Shown here in pieces: positions 36,389 through 43,876 of a stretch of DNA of 44,995 nucleotides. The stretch covers positions 1 through 44,995 of the forward strand of contig NZ_JXUW01000026.1 in assembly GCF_000949255.1 (NCBI RefSeq), read 5' to 3'. Below the pieces are notes generated by a model. The model worked only from the letters and a program-made list of their open reading frames with translations, ran no database searches and had not been told where the DNA came from. Every line of letters begins with the position of its first letter. Positions within the stretch are counted from its first letter, which is position 1. The position numbers were made by a program, and so were the translations under genes. Source of the DNA: Ferrimicrobium acidiphilum DSM 19497. GTDB taxonomy: Bacteria; Actinomycetota; Acidimicrobiia; Acidimicrobiales; Acidimicrobiaceae.

Positions 36389-37513
36389 CTAGCGCCTGGT
36401 CCTCATCGATTGACCCCTCCACTTGGTTTGCCCACGGACAAGATCGAATCCAGAAGTTGCCACTATCCAGACAAAGACTGGAAGATAGAGGAGCTGCAGA
36501 ACCACACTCGACCACCAGAACGTCCCGATCCGACGTGCAACCAGGGTGTTGGATGCACACGTTACAGCTAGCACTGCTACAGCCAATAGCAAAACTTTCG
36601 AAGCAGAGGTCGCGATCACCACCAGAGCCGACAACTGAGCCGCAACCATCAAGATCGCCACCCCAGCTCCAGCTCCACGCACCATGAGTGCTCCACGTGC
36701 GACATTCTTACGGAACCCCTCAAACAACGATGCAAAACCTGCTGGATACATCCGAAACTCGATCCATCCACGCCCAGCCAGCAGAATGGTACGACCGCCC
36801 CATCTCCAAAATCGCTCACCCAGTGCCTGGTCATCAAGGACTGACTCAAGAATCGCTACATGCCCTCCGACCTCCTGATAGCGCACCACCTGGCAACAAA
36901 GAACTGGCCCGAAAGTGGCCCGCGAAGATCCGGGCCCTAGAGCGCTAAACGCACCCGAAGCAATCAATGACACCAGGTTTGGATAGAACGCAAACTGCTC
37001 ATACCACCTGAACATGCGGTGAAAGGGTTGCACACTGACGAGATCATCTGGGTGGCTTCTAGCCAAACCGACCAGCTTCGCCAATGCATCCTCCGCCACG
37101 AGGTCGACATCTGCATCCATGAATACAACTGTCTCAACGCCTGGTCTGGGGCTCCACGCACTCAAGGCGCCGGCCTTCGGATTATTGCCGCGACGCCGAT
37201 CAAGACGCAGGACTCGGGCTCCATGGCTGAGTGCTATCTGACCGGTGGCGTCAGTCGAGCGGTCATCAATAACCGTCACCTCGAAGTCCACACCCTGTTG
37301 GTGAGCCAGCGCAGAAAGAAGTCTCGGCAGGAGGAGAGCTTCGTTGTGGGCTGGGATGACGACCTCAACTCCTGCCAATGGGTCGCAATCATCTGCTGTC
37401 ACAAGCCTAAAGCGAGCAGAGAAAAGCCTCCACGCGAAATAGACCTCGCCGACGACTATAAAGAGCGGCCACGTCACCGCGATGTTGGCAAACAGGTTAG
37501 AGCCGATCGACAA
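36389..37513 (-). CDS. crtQ: CrtQ-like family 2 glycosyltransferase
   Basis: A membrane-bound GT2 enzyme resembling 4,4'-diaponeurosporenoate glycosyltransferase. It has an N-terminal helix, the VVIPAHNEALLLPRLL nucleotide-binding start, DDRSTDATGQ, the DADVD metal motif, VSVQPFHRMFRWYEQF and the acceptor motif FRMYPAGFASLFEGFRKN, then two or three C-terminal helices. The frame is open to 37630, but that would overlap the upstream gene by 134 bases. A TTG at 37513 gives 374 residues (S. aureus CrtQ is 375 as I recall) and leaves a 17-base overlap; a GTG at 37477 is the alternative. It forms a pair with crtO. Confidence 0.72.
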   Translation of the reverse strand: MSIGSNLFANIAVTWPLFIVVGEVYFAWRLFSARFRLVTADDCDPLAGVEVVIPAHNEALLLPRLLSALAHQQGVDFEVTVIDDRSTDATGQIALSHGARVLRLDRRRGNNPKAGALSAWSPRPGVETVVFMDADVDLVAEDALAKLVGLARSHPDDLVSVQPFHRMFRWYEQFAFYPNLVSLIASGAFSALGPGSSRATFGPVLCCQVVRYQEVGGHVAILESVLDDQALGERFWRWGGRTILLAGRGWIEFRMYPAGFASLFEGFRKNVARGALMVRGAGAGVAILMVAAQLSALVVIATSASKVLLLAVAVLAVTCASNTLVARRIGTFWWSSVVLQLLYLPVFVWIVATSGFDLVRGQTKWRGQSMRTRR

Positions 37514-38525
37514 TCTCTCGCAGTCGACGAAACGATCCCAACGGATCATTCCCAACAGGAGATACCATGAGCGTGCCCACTCCTGCCCCAGCATGAGCCC
37601 TGACCCTATCCTCCACGAATCCCGAATCACCTACCAGATTGAGACGCTCTAGCAGATCCAATGGTATGCATGCCGCTGCCTTCTCACGTTCACCGCCCAG
37701 GTACAGTTCCTGAATCTGCTCCGCTAAGTCTCCATAACCATAACGATGGAAGAGGTCGTTGTAGAAATTCTTTGTCCTTGCACCCATTCCGCCTACGTAG
37801 AGGGCGATATGAGGGCGCGCAAGCTCCAACAACTGCTGGACATCGTCTCCGATCGCTAGCATGCCACCTGCCACAACGTCAAAGTTGGCAAGACTGCCAT
37901 CACGCCGTGCCAAACCCTTTTTGACCGCCTCTCCCCACACAGCCTCCGCCTGTTCGGGCAGATAGAATATCGGGAGCCAACCCTCGGCTAGTTCTGCAGC
38001 TAGAGCCACATTCGCTGGACCGATCGCTGCGACATAGATCGGCAGCCGAGGACGAACCGGCTGTGTGATCAACTTCAATGCCTTGCCCAGACCAGTACCA
38101 CCTGGAAACGGAATCTGATAGATCCCATCGGCCTCTAGACGTTCGCGACGCCAAACCTTCCGGCAGATCTCGATGAGTTCACGTGTCCGTGCAATCGGCC
38201 GATCATACGCGACCCCGTGCCACCCTTCGATAACCTGTGGGCCAGAAGCCCCGAGCCCAAGAACCGCACGACCCCCAGAGACGTAGTCAAGTCCGGCTGC
38301 CGTCTGAGCAATCAGCGCAGGCGTCCGCGAGTAGATCGGCAGGATGCCAGGTCCAAGCTCCACCCGAGTCGTTCTCGCCGCCAAATACCCCAGAATGGAC
38401 ACCGCATCAAACCCGTAGGCCTCTGCAACAAAGACGATGTCAAGCCCTGCCTGCTCATAGGTCACCACCTGCTCGACCGTCTCAAGAATATCGCCCGCAT
38501 AGTTGACCTGCATAGCTAACTTCAT
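37497..38525 (-). CDS. LLM-class F420-dependent oxidoreductase
   Basis: A luciferase-like TIM-barrel flavin enzyme, about 342 residues. It matches actinobacterial F420-dependent oxidoreductases: NYAGDILETVEQVVTYEQAG, VFVAEAYGFDAVSILGYLAA, TRVELGPGILPIYSRTPAL, and GRAVLGLGASGPQVIEGWHG with the cofactor loop. Later YVAAIGPANVALAAELAEGW is also typical. The substrate is unknown. Start at the second ATG (38523-38525), four bases after GGAGG. Its 3' end overlaps the crtQ-like gene, so it may lead a three-gene unit with crtQ and crtO. Confidence 0.85.
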   Translation of the reverse strand: MKLAMQVNYAGDILETVEQVVTYEQAGLDIVFVAEAYGFDAVSILGYLAARTTRVELGPGILPIYSRTPALIAQTAAGLDYVSGGRAVLGLGASGPQVIEGWHGVAYDRPIARTRELIEICRKVWRRERLEADGIYQIPFPGGTGLGKALKLITQPVRPRLPIYVAAIGPANVALAAELAEGWLPIFYLPEQAEAVWGEAVKKGLARRDGSLANFDVVAGGMLAIGDDVQQLLELARPHIALYVGGMGARTKNFYNDLFHRYGYGDLAEQIQELYLGGEREKAAACIPLDLLERLNLVGDSGFVEDRVRAHAGAGVGTLMVSPVGNDPLGSFRRLREIVDRL

Positions 38526-38528
38526 CAT

Positions 38529-38831
38529 TCCTCCATCGCAGTCATTCCCAGTCTACGTTAGGAGATCTTCCTCGTCCCAGCAGACCGGCGCTACTTCTCC
38601 ACCACCCATTCGCGACTGACATATTGCGTTCACGTTTCCGTGAAAAACCGCGCCCGCAGCCACCGGTTAAACACGCTCTGCAACATCCAAGACGACATGA
38701 TCCAGCTTGGCTCGACGTTAATTCTGGCAACCTTGGAGAGGTGTCGCTAGCCGTCGACGAGTCCACGCTTTGGCTTTGGCAGCATCTGCCAACCCAAGCC
38801 ACGTTCTCCACACCCGTTGACGTGCCCTAAG
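38529..38831. other. Unassigned region left of the IS1380 copy
   Basis: About 300 bases between the oxidoreductase and IS1380 copy 1. A plus-strand frame ending at 38830 (ESTLWLWQHLPTQATF... TAA) lacks a start signal and matches nothing that I know. No Rep N-terminus is visible here, so the missing part of the rep gene is not directly left of the element. Confidence 0.4.
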
Positions 38832-40463
38832 CCTGAATCTACCGACGCACCCCGGTGTCGGGGCGTGGCGGTGGCCCTTGGGCTGTGATTTCGTTCCGTT
38901 GATTTAACCCGGGGTTCTGGATCGGTTCTGACCCAGAGTTAGGCGTGGTGGGTTAAGGATCTGATTTGGTGTTTCATTTGTGGGGCGCATGGAGAGTGTT
39001 GCCCGACCGCGCTTTCGAGTCGGAGGTAGTTCCCTAGATGGGAACCGGTTCGAGTGCCCTAAGGGTGATGAGTGCTCTTATGAAGGCCTTGGCCCATGGC
39101 CAACGAGCCGGAGTACGCAGTATCATCTTTCCCGATCGGTTGACGAGTCGTCCGACAAGCGAGATGAAGTGGTTACGAAAGCTACGAGCTATGACCATGG
39201 ATTCTCGAGGGGTAATGGTACCAAGGTAGCTCACCTGACGGGTGAGGTTATGGGCAAGGACCGCATGGGCTAGCCATGCTCCATTGGCATGAAACTTACC
39301 AGAGGGGATATGTTCTAGTCCTGCCCCCTCTTTGAGATCTTTGATGGAGAGTTCAATCCGTGCTCGGTTCCGATGGAACTGATCCACCTCAACAGCTGAA
39401 CCTTCCAAGTCAGTAACAAACCCGAAGTATCTCCAGTTAGGAAAGAGCTCTGCCTGGTCACCAATGAGGCGGGTACGACGGATAATGAGACGTCTGCCCT
39501 TATAGGTGGTCTCGGCTACTTGGGCCTCACCGTTCTCGGTGTAGTCAATAGCTACCCAGGAGTCCTTACTGATCTCCTCTACCAGCGACTTTATCCCCTT
39601 GGCGTTTGCACGAACCGCCATGGTGTAAGAGATGCCTAGACGTTCTAACTCCTTCAAGGTCGCATCTGATTGATACCCAGAGTCAAAGCGGATGGTGATC
39701 TTGCCTGTTGCACCGATGCGTCGACACCTAGCGATGAGTTCTTGAACAAAGCGTTTGGTTCCCCGTTGTGTATTGGCTGAACCCTTTCGCATTCGACAAT
39801 GAAGTACCTCACCAGTGTCAGAGCGAACCGCGAGTATGGGGTGATAGCCCAACTTCTTGGTATAGCCATAGGCTGCTCCCTGCTTGTGATACCCAGATAC
39901 CTCACAGATAGTAGAGTCGATGTCGATGACGAGGGGATCGTCTCCCGGGGCCATCCCAAAGGACCAAGCCTTTGCAAGCTCTGCCTCAATCACCTCATCT
40001 AATTGACGAACGTGACATGAGGTAAAGGAGCGCAGATAAGTACCAAGGGTTGAGGGAGCTACTACCCGAAAGGGAAGCAGCTTCGAAGATGACCCGGCTC
40101 TCAACATATCTATATGGTCGATGTGAGAGGCTCCCGCCACCATCGCATGAATGAGGGTCAATGACTTACTCGCCGGATTGGCTCCACCCACTCGACCGGT
40201 GAGATCGACCCGCTCGGAGATGAGAGCATCTAGACCAAGCTTGGAAGCAAGCGTGGAGACTAGAAGGAGTCCCGCATTGGCGACCAGATTCTCGTCGTCA
40301 AAGGCAACCTCGATAGCCTCTGGCGTGTGGTAAGATTGTGTCACAGAAAGTGTTCTCCTTGGTTGGTCGTTTTGGCTGCTTTCTAACTTCCATTCTACCA
40401 GCTCAGGGGGCACTTTCTTCAGTTTTGGGGGACCAATTCTCCGGGTGCGTCGGTGGTTCTAGG
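38832..40463 (-). mobile_element. IS1380-family element, copy 1 (complete)
   Basis: A 1,632-base element bounded by imperfect terminal inverted repeats: CCTGAATCTACCGACGCACC at 38832-38851 and, read inward from 40463, CCTAGAACCACCGACGCACC. Both then continue with C-G-rich bases. Flanking bases are CTAAG on the left and CTCAG on the right, which do not form a perfect target duplication. The right edge cuts into the rep gene. A second copy begins exactly 5,045 bases to the right in the same orientation, with one difference seen in the left repeat (T at 38840, C at 43885). Confidence 0.85.
39034..40344 (-). CDS. IS1380-family transposase
   Basis: 436 residues from the GTG at 40342-40344 (VTQSYHTPEAIEV), preceded by AAGGAG about 13 bases upstream; the open frame reaches 40413. 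DDE-type motifs: VIDIDSTICEVSG (first Asp), IRFDSGYQSDATL (second Asp) and HRNRARIELSIKDLKEG (Glu with the following basic residues), in the order and spacing of IS1380 transposases. The protein encoded by the second copy is identical over the visible 272 residues and beyond, which suggests very recent duplication or recombination. Confidence 0.92.
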   Translation of the reverse strand: MTQSYHTPEAIEVAFDDENLVANAGLLLVSTLASKLGLDALISERVDLTGRVGGANPASKSLTLIHAMVAGASHIDHIDMLRAGSSSKLLPFRVVAPSTLGTYLRSFTSCHVRQLDEVIEAELAKAWSFGMAPGDDPLVIDIDSTICEVSGYHKQGAAYGYTKKLGYHPILAVRSDTGEVLHCRMRKGSANTQRGTKRFVQELIARCRRIGATGKITIRFDSGYQSDATLKELERLGISYTMAVRANAKGIKSLVEEISKDSWVAIDYTENGEAQVAETTYKGRRLIIRRTRLIGDQAELFPNWRYFGFVTDLEGSAVEVDQFHRNRARIELSIKDLKEGAGLEHIPSGKFHANGAWLAHAVLAHNLTRQVSYLGTITPRESMVIARSFRNHFISLVGRLVNRSGKMILRTPARWPWAKAFIRALITLRALEPVPI

Positions 40464-40630
40464 CTCAGAGGTAGACCTGTGGTGGTCGGATAAGCCCACC
40501 CAAAGCGACACCCTGTGGCCCAACACAATCACCATATCTCCCGCCTTCCGCGATTCGATCAAGGTGTCGTCCGTACCGCTCGACACTCGTGGCTTAGCGC
40601 TTGTCCAGCAAGCTAAGGCAGGCCCGCTAG
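40464..40630 (+). pseudogene. RepA-type replication initiator, internal fragment (5' part lost)
   Basis: Reading directly out of the IS1380 end gives GSEVDLWWSDKPTQSDTLWP, then NTITISPAFRDSIKVSSVPL and DTRGLALVQQAKAGPL. This corresponds to the middle of plasmid RepA-type initiators, where 'LWxxxITLSxxFxxxxxxxxVPLDxRaLxxLxxSPLALDxYxWL' is the pattern I know from the family. The 5' end of the gene has been removed by IS1380 copy 1. The fragment ends at the CTAG where the IS1182 element is inserted and continues at 42433. It is not translatable as a full protein. Confidence 0.82.
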
Positions 40631-42432
40631 GAGCGTGGGTCTGAATCACCTTCCAGATCCGGTGGTGGGGCCCTAAAATTTGCCAAAATTGGGATTGTGG
40701 TCTTGAGTTCTCGGTTTCGGTTCTCAATTGGGGTCAATGATCCCAAGTCGGGCCGATTCGCTGCGCTCTAGGCCATCGCCAACCCTGCATTCACTCTTGC
40801 ATTGGAGAGCTTTCGTAAGTTATGACAGATTGAGTGCAGCGTCCACTCAGTCTCGGCTCCTTGTAGTCCTCGAAGGCGTAGGTGGCCCGCTTTCTGTCTA
40901 ACTTTCATCTGTCCAAATACTGGTTCGACGATAGCTTTGCGTCTTGCATAGTCGATGCGTCCAGACTTGGTTCGAAGGCGACGGGCCATGCGCTCTCTTC
41001 GCGTTGCGTTCTTTGGGATCCGCCCGCGTGGAGAATCACTCACGCATTCATTGTGCTTCATGCGTCCGGTTGCGACGAGAGCGTTGATGTCGAACTTGGT
41101 GATGTGGCCAAGGTTGGCCTCCGAGCAGTAGCCAGCATCAGCTAGGTAGACCCGTGGGGAACGGGTGATGTTGGCTGCTTTGAGACTTGTCGTAGTCGCC
41201 TCAATCATAGGGATGAGTTCGTTGACGTCTGTGGCGGCTTGGGTTACCTTGGTTGTAACGATCACCTGAGAGCCCTCATCCACCACTGCCTGGGCGTTGT
41301 AGGCGAACTGGAACCCATCGTTAGTCTTCATCATCCGAGAATCGGGATCAGTGAAGCTGCGTTGGGCCTTTGGGTTTGGTCGTATTGGGGTTTGTGTAGC
41401 ATCAGTATCGGTGCTGGCTGGGCTAACGGTTTCGGTAGTGGCCTTGGTTGAGCCGGCGACCTTCGCATCATCATCAACAACAGTGGTCTCTGTCTTGGCA
41501 ACGGTGTTGGTTGGGGCCTGCTTGTTGAGCTCTGCCTTCTTGCTGGTCGTGGCCTTGGTGTGCCTATCGGCCTTAACACGGGCCTCAGCCTCGATAGCCT
41601 CCTTTGCTTGGCGCATCTTGGCGATCCGGGTCTCGCGACGACGAAGCTCCTCTGGGATCTCATCACCTCGCTTGTCAACCCCATAGGCCTCATCCTCGGC
41701 TGAGTCGGTAGCTTCAGCCTCAGCGAGCATCGTAGCTACCTGGGCCTCGATCTCTTCGATCCTCGGTCCAAGACGTTCATAACTCATGGACTTACGCCTA
41801 GACGCTCGGGCTCGAAGCTTAGTCCCATCGAGGGCAACCCTACCAAGGGTAACGAGTCCTGCCTCACAACAGAGAACCAGTACCTGGCCAAAGAGATCAC
41901 CAAGTGCGGCCTCGTGGCGACGACGGAACCGAGCCAGGGAGCGATAGTCAGGAGTCGTGTTGGCACTGAGCCATCGAAAGGCGATATCAACGCAGCATCT
42001 CCTCTCCATCTCTCTTGAGGAAGTCACTCCAGTCGAGTAGGCATAGAGGAGAAGCTTTAACATCATTGCCGGGTCATAGGGTGGTGCACCAGAGGCCTCG
42101 GCATAAGAGTCATAGATATCAGAGAGATCCAAGAGCTCATCGACAACCTCTGAGATGAAACGTGCAGTGTGATCATCTGGAAGCCAGTCATCAAGGGAGG
42201 GAGGCATGAGGAGCATCTGGTCTTGGTCATAGGAGCGGAAGGTCTTGGTAGAACGAATCCGAGTTTTGCCCCGAGGGACTAGCTGTTCCTGAGTCGGTAC
42301 CATAGTGACATCATCGCAGCTCATAGCCACTATTTTAGCATAAGATGACCCATAAGTCCAGCTCAAACGCCATAATTGGGATCCGAATTGCATTCCCTAA
42401 CATGATCAAAGAAGGGATTCTGACCCACGCTC
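40631..42432 (-). mobile_element. IS1182-family element inserted in rep with CTAG duplication
   Basis: A 1,802-base element. The left end reads GAGCGTGGGTCTGAATCACC and the right end, read inward, GAGCGTGGGTCAGAATCCCT, an inverted repeat with three mismatches in 20. CTAG occurs immediately outside both ends (40627-40630 and 42433-42436), a 4-base target duplication. Removing the element and one CTAG reconnects the rep reading frame without change. It contains one complete transposase gene. Confidence 0.92.
40768..42324 (-). CDS. IS1182-family transposase
   Basis: About 518 residues from the ATG at 42322-42324; the frame is open to 42393. The N-terminal helix-turn-helix and CSTG-type region (FRSYDQDQMLLMPPSLDDWL, YSTGVTSSREMERRC, FRWLSANTTPDYRSLARFRR) and DDE residues in VALDGTKLRA, LADAGYCSE and AIVEPVFGQMK identify the family. 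Between the first two acidic residues lies a low-complexity stretch of about 100 residues rich in Ala, Thr, Lys and Glu (EARVKADRHTKATT to VSPASTDTDATQ). TATGCTAAAAT upstream of the start may be part of a promoter. Confidence 0.92.
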   Translation of the reverse strand: MSCDDVTMVPTQEQLVPRGKTRIRSTKTFRSYDQDQMLLMPPSLDDWLPDDHTARFISEVVDELLDLSDIYDSYAEASGAPPYDPAMMLKLLLYAYSTGVTSSREMERRCCVDIAFRWLSANTTPDYRSLARFRRRHEAALGDLFGQVLVLCCEAGLVTLGRVALDGTKLRARASRRKSMSYERLGPRIEEIEAQVATMLAEAEATDSAEDEAYGVDKRGDEIPEELRRRETRIAKMRQAKEAIEAEARVKADRHTKATTSKKAELNKQAPTNTVAKTETTVVDDDAKVAGSTKATTETVSPASTDTDATQTPIRPNPKAQRSFTDPDSRMMKTNDGFQFAYNAQAVVDEGSQVIVTTKVTQAATDVNELIPMIEATTTSLKAANITRSPRVYLADAGYCSEANLGHITKFDINALVATGRMKHNECVSDSPRGRIPKNATRRERMARRLRTKSGRIDYARRKAIVEPVFGQMKVRQKAGHLRLRGLQGAETEWTLHSICHNLRKLSNARVNAGLAMA

Positions 42433-42690
42433 CTAGCCCTAGATCTTTATACCTGGCTCGCGCATCGATTTTACTCTATCCGCCGCACTACAACGGTTCC
42501 GTGGATCTTACTCTCTGAACAGTTTGGATCGCAGTACGGTCGTGTGCGAAACTTCAAGGCCAATGTCATCAAGGCACTCCCAGTCGTGCACCTCGCCTAC
42601 CCCGAGGCCAACGTCTCGCCGTCCGCAGGCGGTTTGGTTCTAAAGCCTTCGCCTTTACCAGTTACCAGAAAGATCGTGCTCGACGCATGA
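42433..42690 (+). pseudogene. RepA-type replication initiator, C-terminal fragment
   Basis: Continues the fragment at 40464-40630 after the IS1182 element: LALDLYTWLARASIFYSIRR, TTTVPWILLSEQFGSQYGRV, RNFKANVIKALPVVHLAYPE and ANVSPSAGGLVLKPSPLPVT, ending with TGA at 42688-42690. The pattern 'SPLALDxYxWLxxR...IpWxxLxxqFGxxYxrxRdFkxxFxxALxxVxxvYPeAxvxxxxxGLxLxPSPpPV' is that of the RepA_C-type plasmid initiators as I remember them. The frame is open to 42424, inside the IS. It should bind the iterons 40 to 140 bases downstream in the intact plasmid. Confidence 0.88.
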
Positions 42691-42694
42691 CAAG

Positions 42695-42921
42695 TTGTCC
42701 ACCGATGGGCTGTGTGAAACACAGTTATCCACGCATACGAACTAGCGCCCCAGTAAGTTTGCCAAAAACCTACACAAATCCCAGCTCAGGGCACGCATAC
42801 GAACTAGCGCCCCGTGCGCATACGAACTAGCGCCTGTCCCTGTGTTCTCCCAGCTCACAGCGCACAAATCGCGACCGCCTATATATCTACTCCTATTGGT
42901 TTTAAAAACCTAGTATTAGGT
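42695..42921 (+). other. Candidate iteron plasmid replication origin (oriV)
   Basis: Immediately after the rep stop codon come two DnaA-box-like sites, TTGTCCACC (42695-42703) and TTATCCACG (42725-42733, one mismatch from the E. coli consensus). Three iterons follow (42732-42834), then an AT-rich tract ending in CTATATATCTACTCC and TTTTAAAAACC (about 42880-42915). DnaA boxes, Rep iterons and an AT-rich unwinding region in this order, next to rep, are the hallmarks of theta-type iteron origins. Function here is doubtful because rep is broken. Confidence 0.75.
42732..42834 (+). repeat. Three direct iterons CGCATACGAACTAGCGCC(CC)
   Basis: Perfect 20-base copies at 42732-42751 and 42794-42813, and an 18-base copy at 42817-42834. 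The last two are spaced 23 bases start to start (about two helical turns); the first is 62 bases upstream. Further short repeats CCCAGCTCA (42780-42788 and 42849-42857) and CACAAATC (42773 and 42863) lie among them. They are the presumed binding sites of the neighbouring RepA-type initiator. Confidence 0.85.
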
Positions 42922-43015
42922 AGCCGAACTTGTTGAAAACTGTCTCCCCGCTCGCTACGCTCACGCTGCCGCCGCAAGGCTACGCCTTGCGTTATCCTGG
43001 CAAGGATGGTAGGTC

Positions 43016-43037
43016 AATCATGATAACCGGGAATCAT
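43016..43037 (+). repeat. 22-base direct repeat, copy A (left of toxin-antitoxin operon)
   Basis: AATCATGATAACCGGGAATC followed by AT. It matches 43841-43862 in 20 of 22 positions, same orientation. Each copy contains ATGAx(n)ATCAT inverted arms around CCGG. The pair brackets the toxin-antitoxin genes. Confidence 0.6.
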
Positions 43038-43366
43038 TCGAATATCGGGATTAGCCTCGCCAACACTTCGTCCATAACTAGCGCTGGTACACTTTCCAGC
43101 CTGCGGGCATTGCGGGCTCCTAAATCGATCGCACGTGGCTGATCGCAGCGGATTACGCCGGTGGTTTTCGTGCCCGCTTCCTGGAGCGACACGGCAAACC
43201 CCGCAGTCCTGGCAAAGTTACCTCCGGTGGTGATCGGCAACACGATAGGAGTCCGCGTCAGCCGATTAAACGCGGTCGCCGACACCACCAGTACTGGACG
43301 CGTGCCTTGCTGTTCGTGCCCCGATGTCGGGTTAAGCGACACGAGGTAGATATCGCCACGCTCCAC
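43034..43366 (-). CDS. ChpB/MazF-type mRNA interferase toxin
   Basis: 110 residues, PemK/MazF fold, a ribosome-independent mRNA endonuclease. The start MERGDIYLVSLNPTSGHEQQ, then RPVLVVSATAFNR (family RPxLVVS), ITTGGNFARTAGFAVSL and VIRCDQPRAIDLGARNARRL match ChpB closely. The conserved Arg and Thr catalytic pair is plausibly R22 with T in LPITTGG. The GTG start overlaps the antitoxin stop by one base (TAGTG). It is typical plasmid-addiction cargo. Confidence 0.92.
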   Translation of the reverse strand: MERGDIYLVSLNPTSGHEQQGTRPVLVVSATAFNRLTRTPIVLPITTGGNFARTAGFAVSLQEAGTKTTGVIRCDQPRAIDLGARNARRLESVPALVMDEVLARLIPIFE

Positions 43367-43623
43367 TAAAGCAACTCATTGCCGACAGGTTTTGCATCGA
43401 GCCATTCCCGGTCTTGCTGAGATAGTTCATGTGACATATCACATTGGGCCAGTAGGTCGCCTAAGGTGTAGTGCGCTCGTGGTGCTGGCTCTATTACCAT
43501 CCGCCCGTTATCTACTCCAATTCCGACCGTCGCACCAGCGTGTAGGTGCAGCAAATCGAGAATAGCAGGAGGAACGGCCAGCATGACTGAGCCTCCAACC
43601 CTGCGAAGATTTGTCGTGTGCAT
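43366..43623 (-). CDS. ChpS/MazE-type antitoxin (AbrB-like)
   Basis: 85 residues. The N-terminal AbrB/MazE swapped-hairpin DNA-binding domain (LRRVGGSVMLAVPPAILDLLHLHAGATV) is followed by a disordered toxin-binding tail with the YTLGDLLAQCDMSHELSQQDREWL element, nearly identical in pattern to E. coli ChpS. It neutralises the toxin and should repress the operon. GGAGGTG lies four bases before the ATG. Confidence 0.9.
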   Translation of the reverse strand: MHTTNLRRVGGSVMLAVPPAILDLLHLHAGATVGIGVDNGRMVIEPAPRAHYTLGDLLAQCDMSHELSQQDREWLDAKPVGNELL

Positions 43624-43876
43624 TACGCACCTCCATTGAATTAGTTATATACAAGTATAACACCTGGCAACCCTATCGCTCCGCCTTTTTTTGATCCGAT
43701 ACAGTTTTGCCAGTTCATCACGCAATTTCTCGCGAGGCTCACCCCCCCCCCGCTCGTCGCCAGCCCTCACACGATCCAAAACACTCGGCACAGTTAGCGC
43801 ATTGCAGCTCTGGCAAAGAACACAAGCAGCCCGGCCATGAAATCATGAAAACCGGAAATCATGATTCTCTACTAAA
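43624..43876. other. Spacer between toxin-antitoxin operon and IS1380 copy 2
   Basis: No gene is supported. It holds a T-run after GGAG-rich sequence, a run of about ten C (near 43742-43751) and copy B of the 22-base repeat (AATCATGAAAACCGGAAATC then AT, 43841-43862). No Rep N-terminus is readable next to the IS1380 end. Confidence 0.5.
43628..43670 (-). promoter_or_regulatory. Promoter and palindromic operator of the toxin-antitoxin operon
   Basis: On the minus strand TTGCCA (43670-43665) is followed after 15 bases by TATAAC, with TAACTA two bases further as the alternative at spacing 17. A palindrome GTTATA(6)TATAAC covers 43644-43661, overlapping the -10 region. GGAGGTG (43634-43628) is the ribosome binding site. 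An AbrB-type antitoxin bound to the palindrome would block the promoter; autoregulation is inferred. Confidence 0.6.

Noticed and set aside
38624-38830. Plus-strand frame ending at 38830, tested as possible missing N-terminus of Rep
   Set aside because: It stops before the IS1380 end and shows no similarity to initiator N-termini.
42732-42834. CRISPR array
   Set aside because: Only three repeats with unequal spacing (62 and 23 bases start to start), next to rep and DnaA-box-like sites; iterons explain them better.
42973-42991. CGCAAGGC-TAC-GCCTTGCG hairpin as a terminator
   Set aside because: A perfect stem but without a T-run on either side; could be an origin-associated palindrome, not called.
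40464-43876. Phage origin of the IS1380-flanked segment
   Set aside because: No integrase, capsid, terminase or lysis genes; content is rep, iterons, IS and toxin-antitoxin, pointing to a plasmid.
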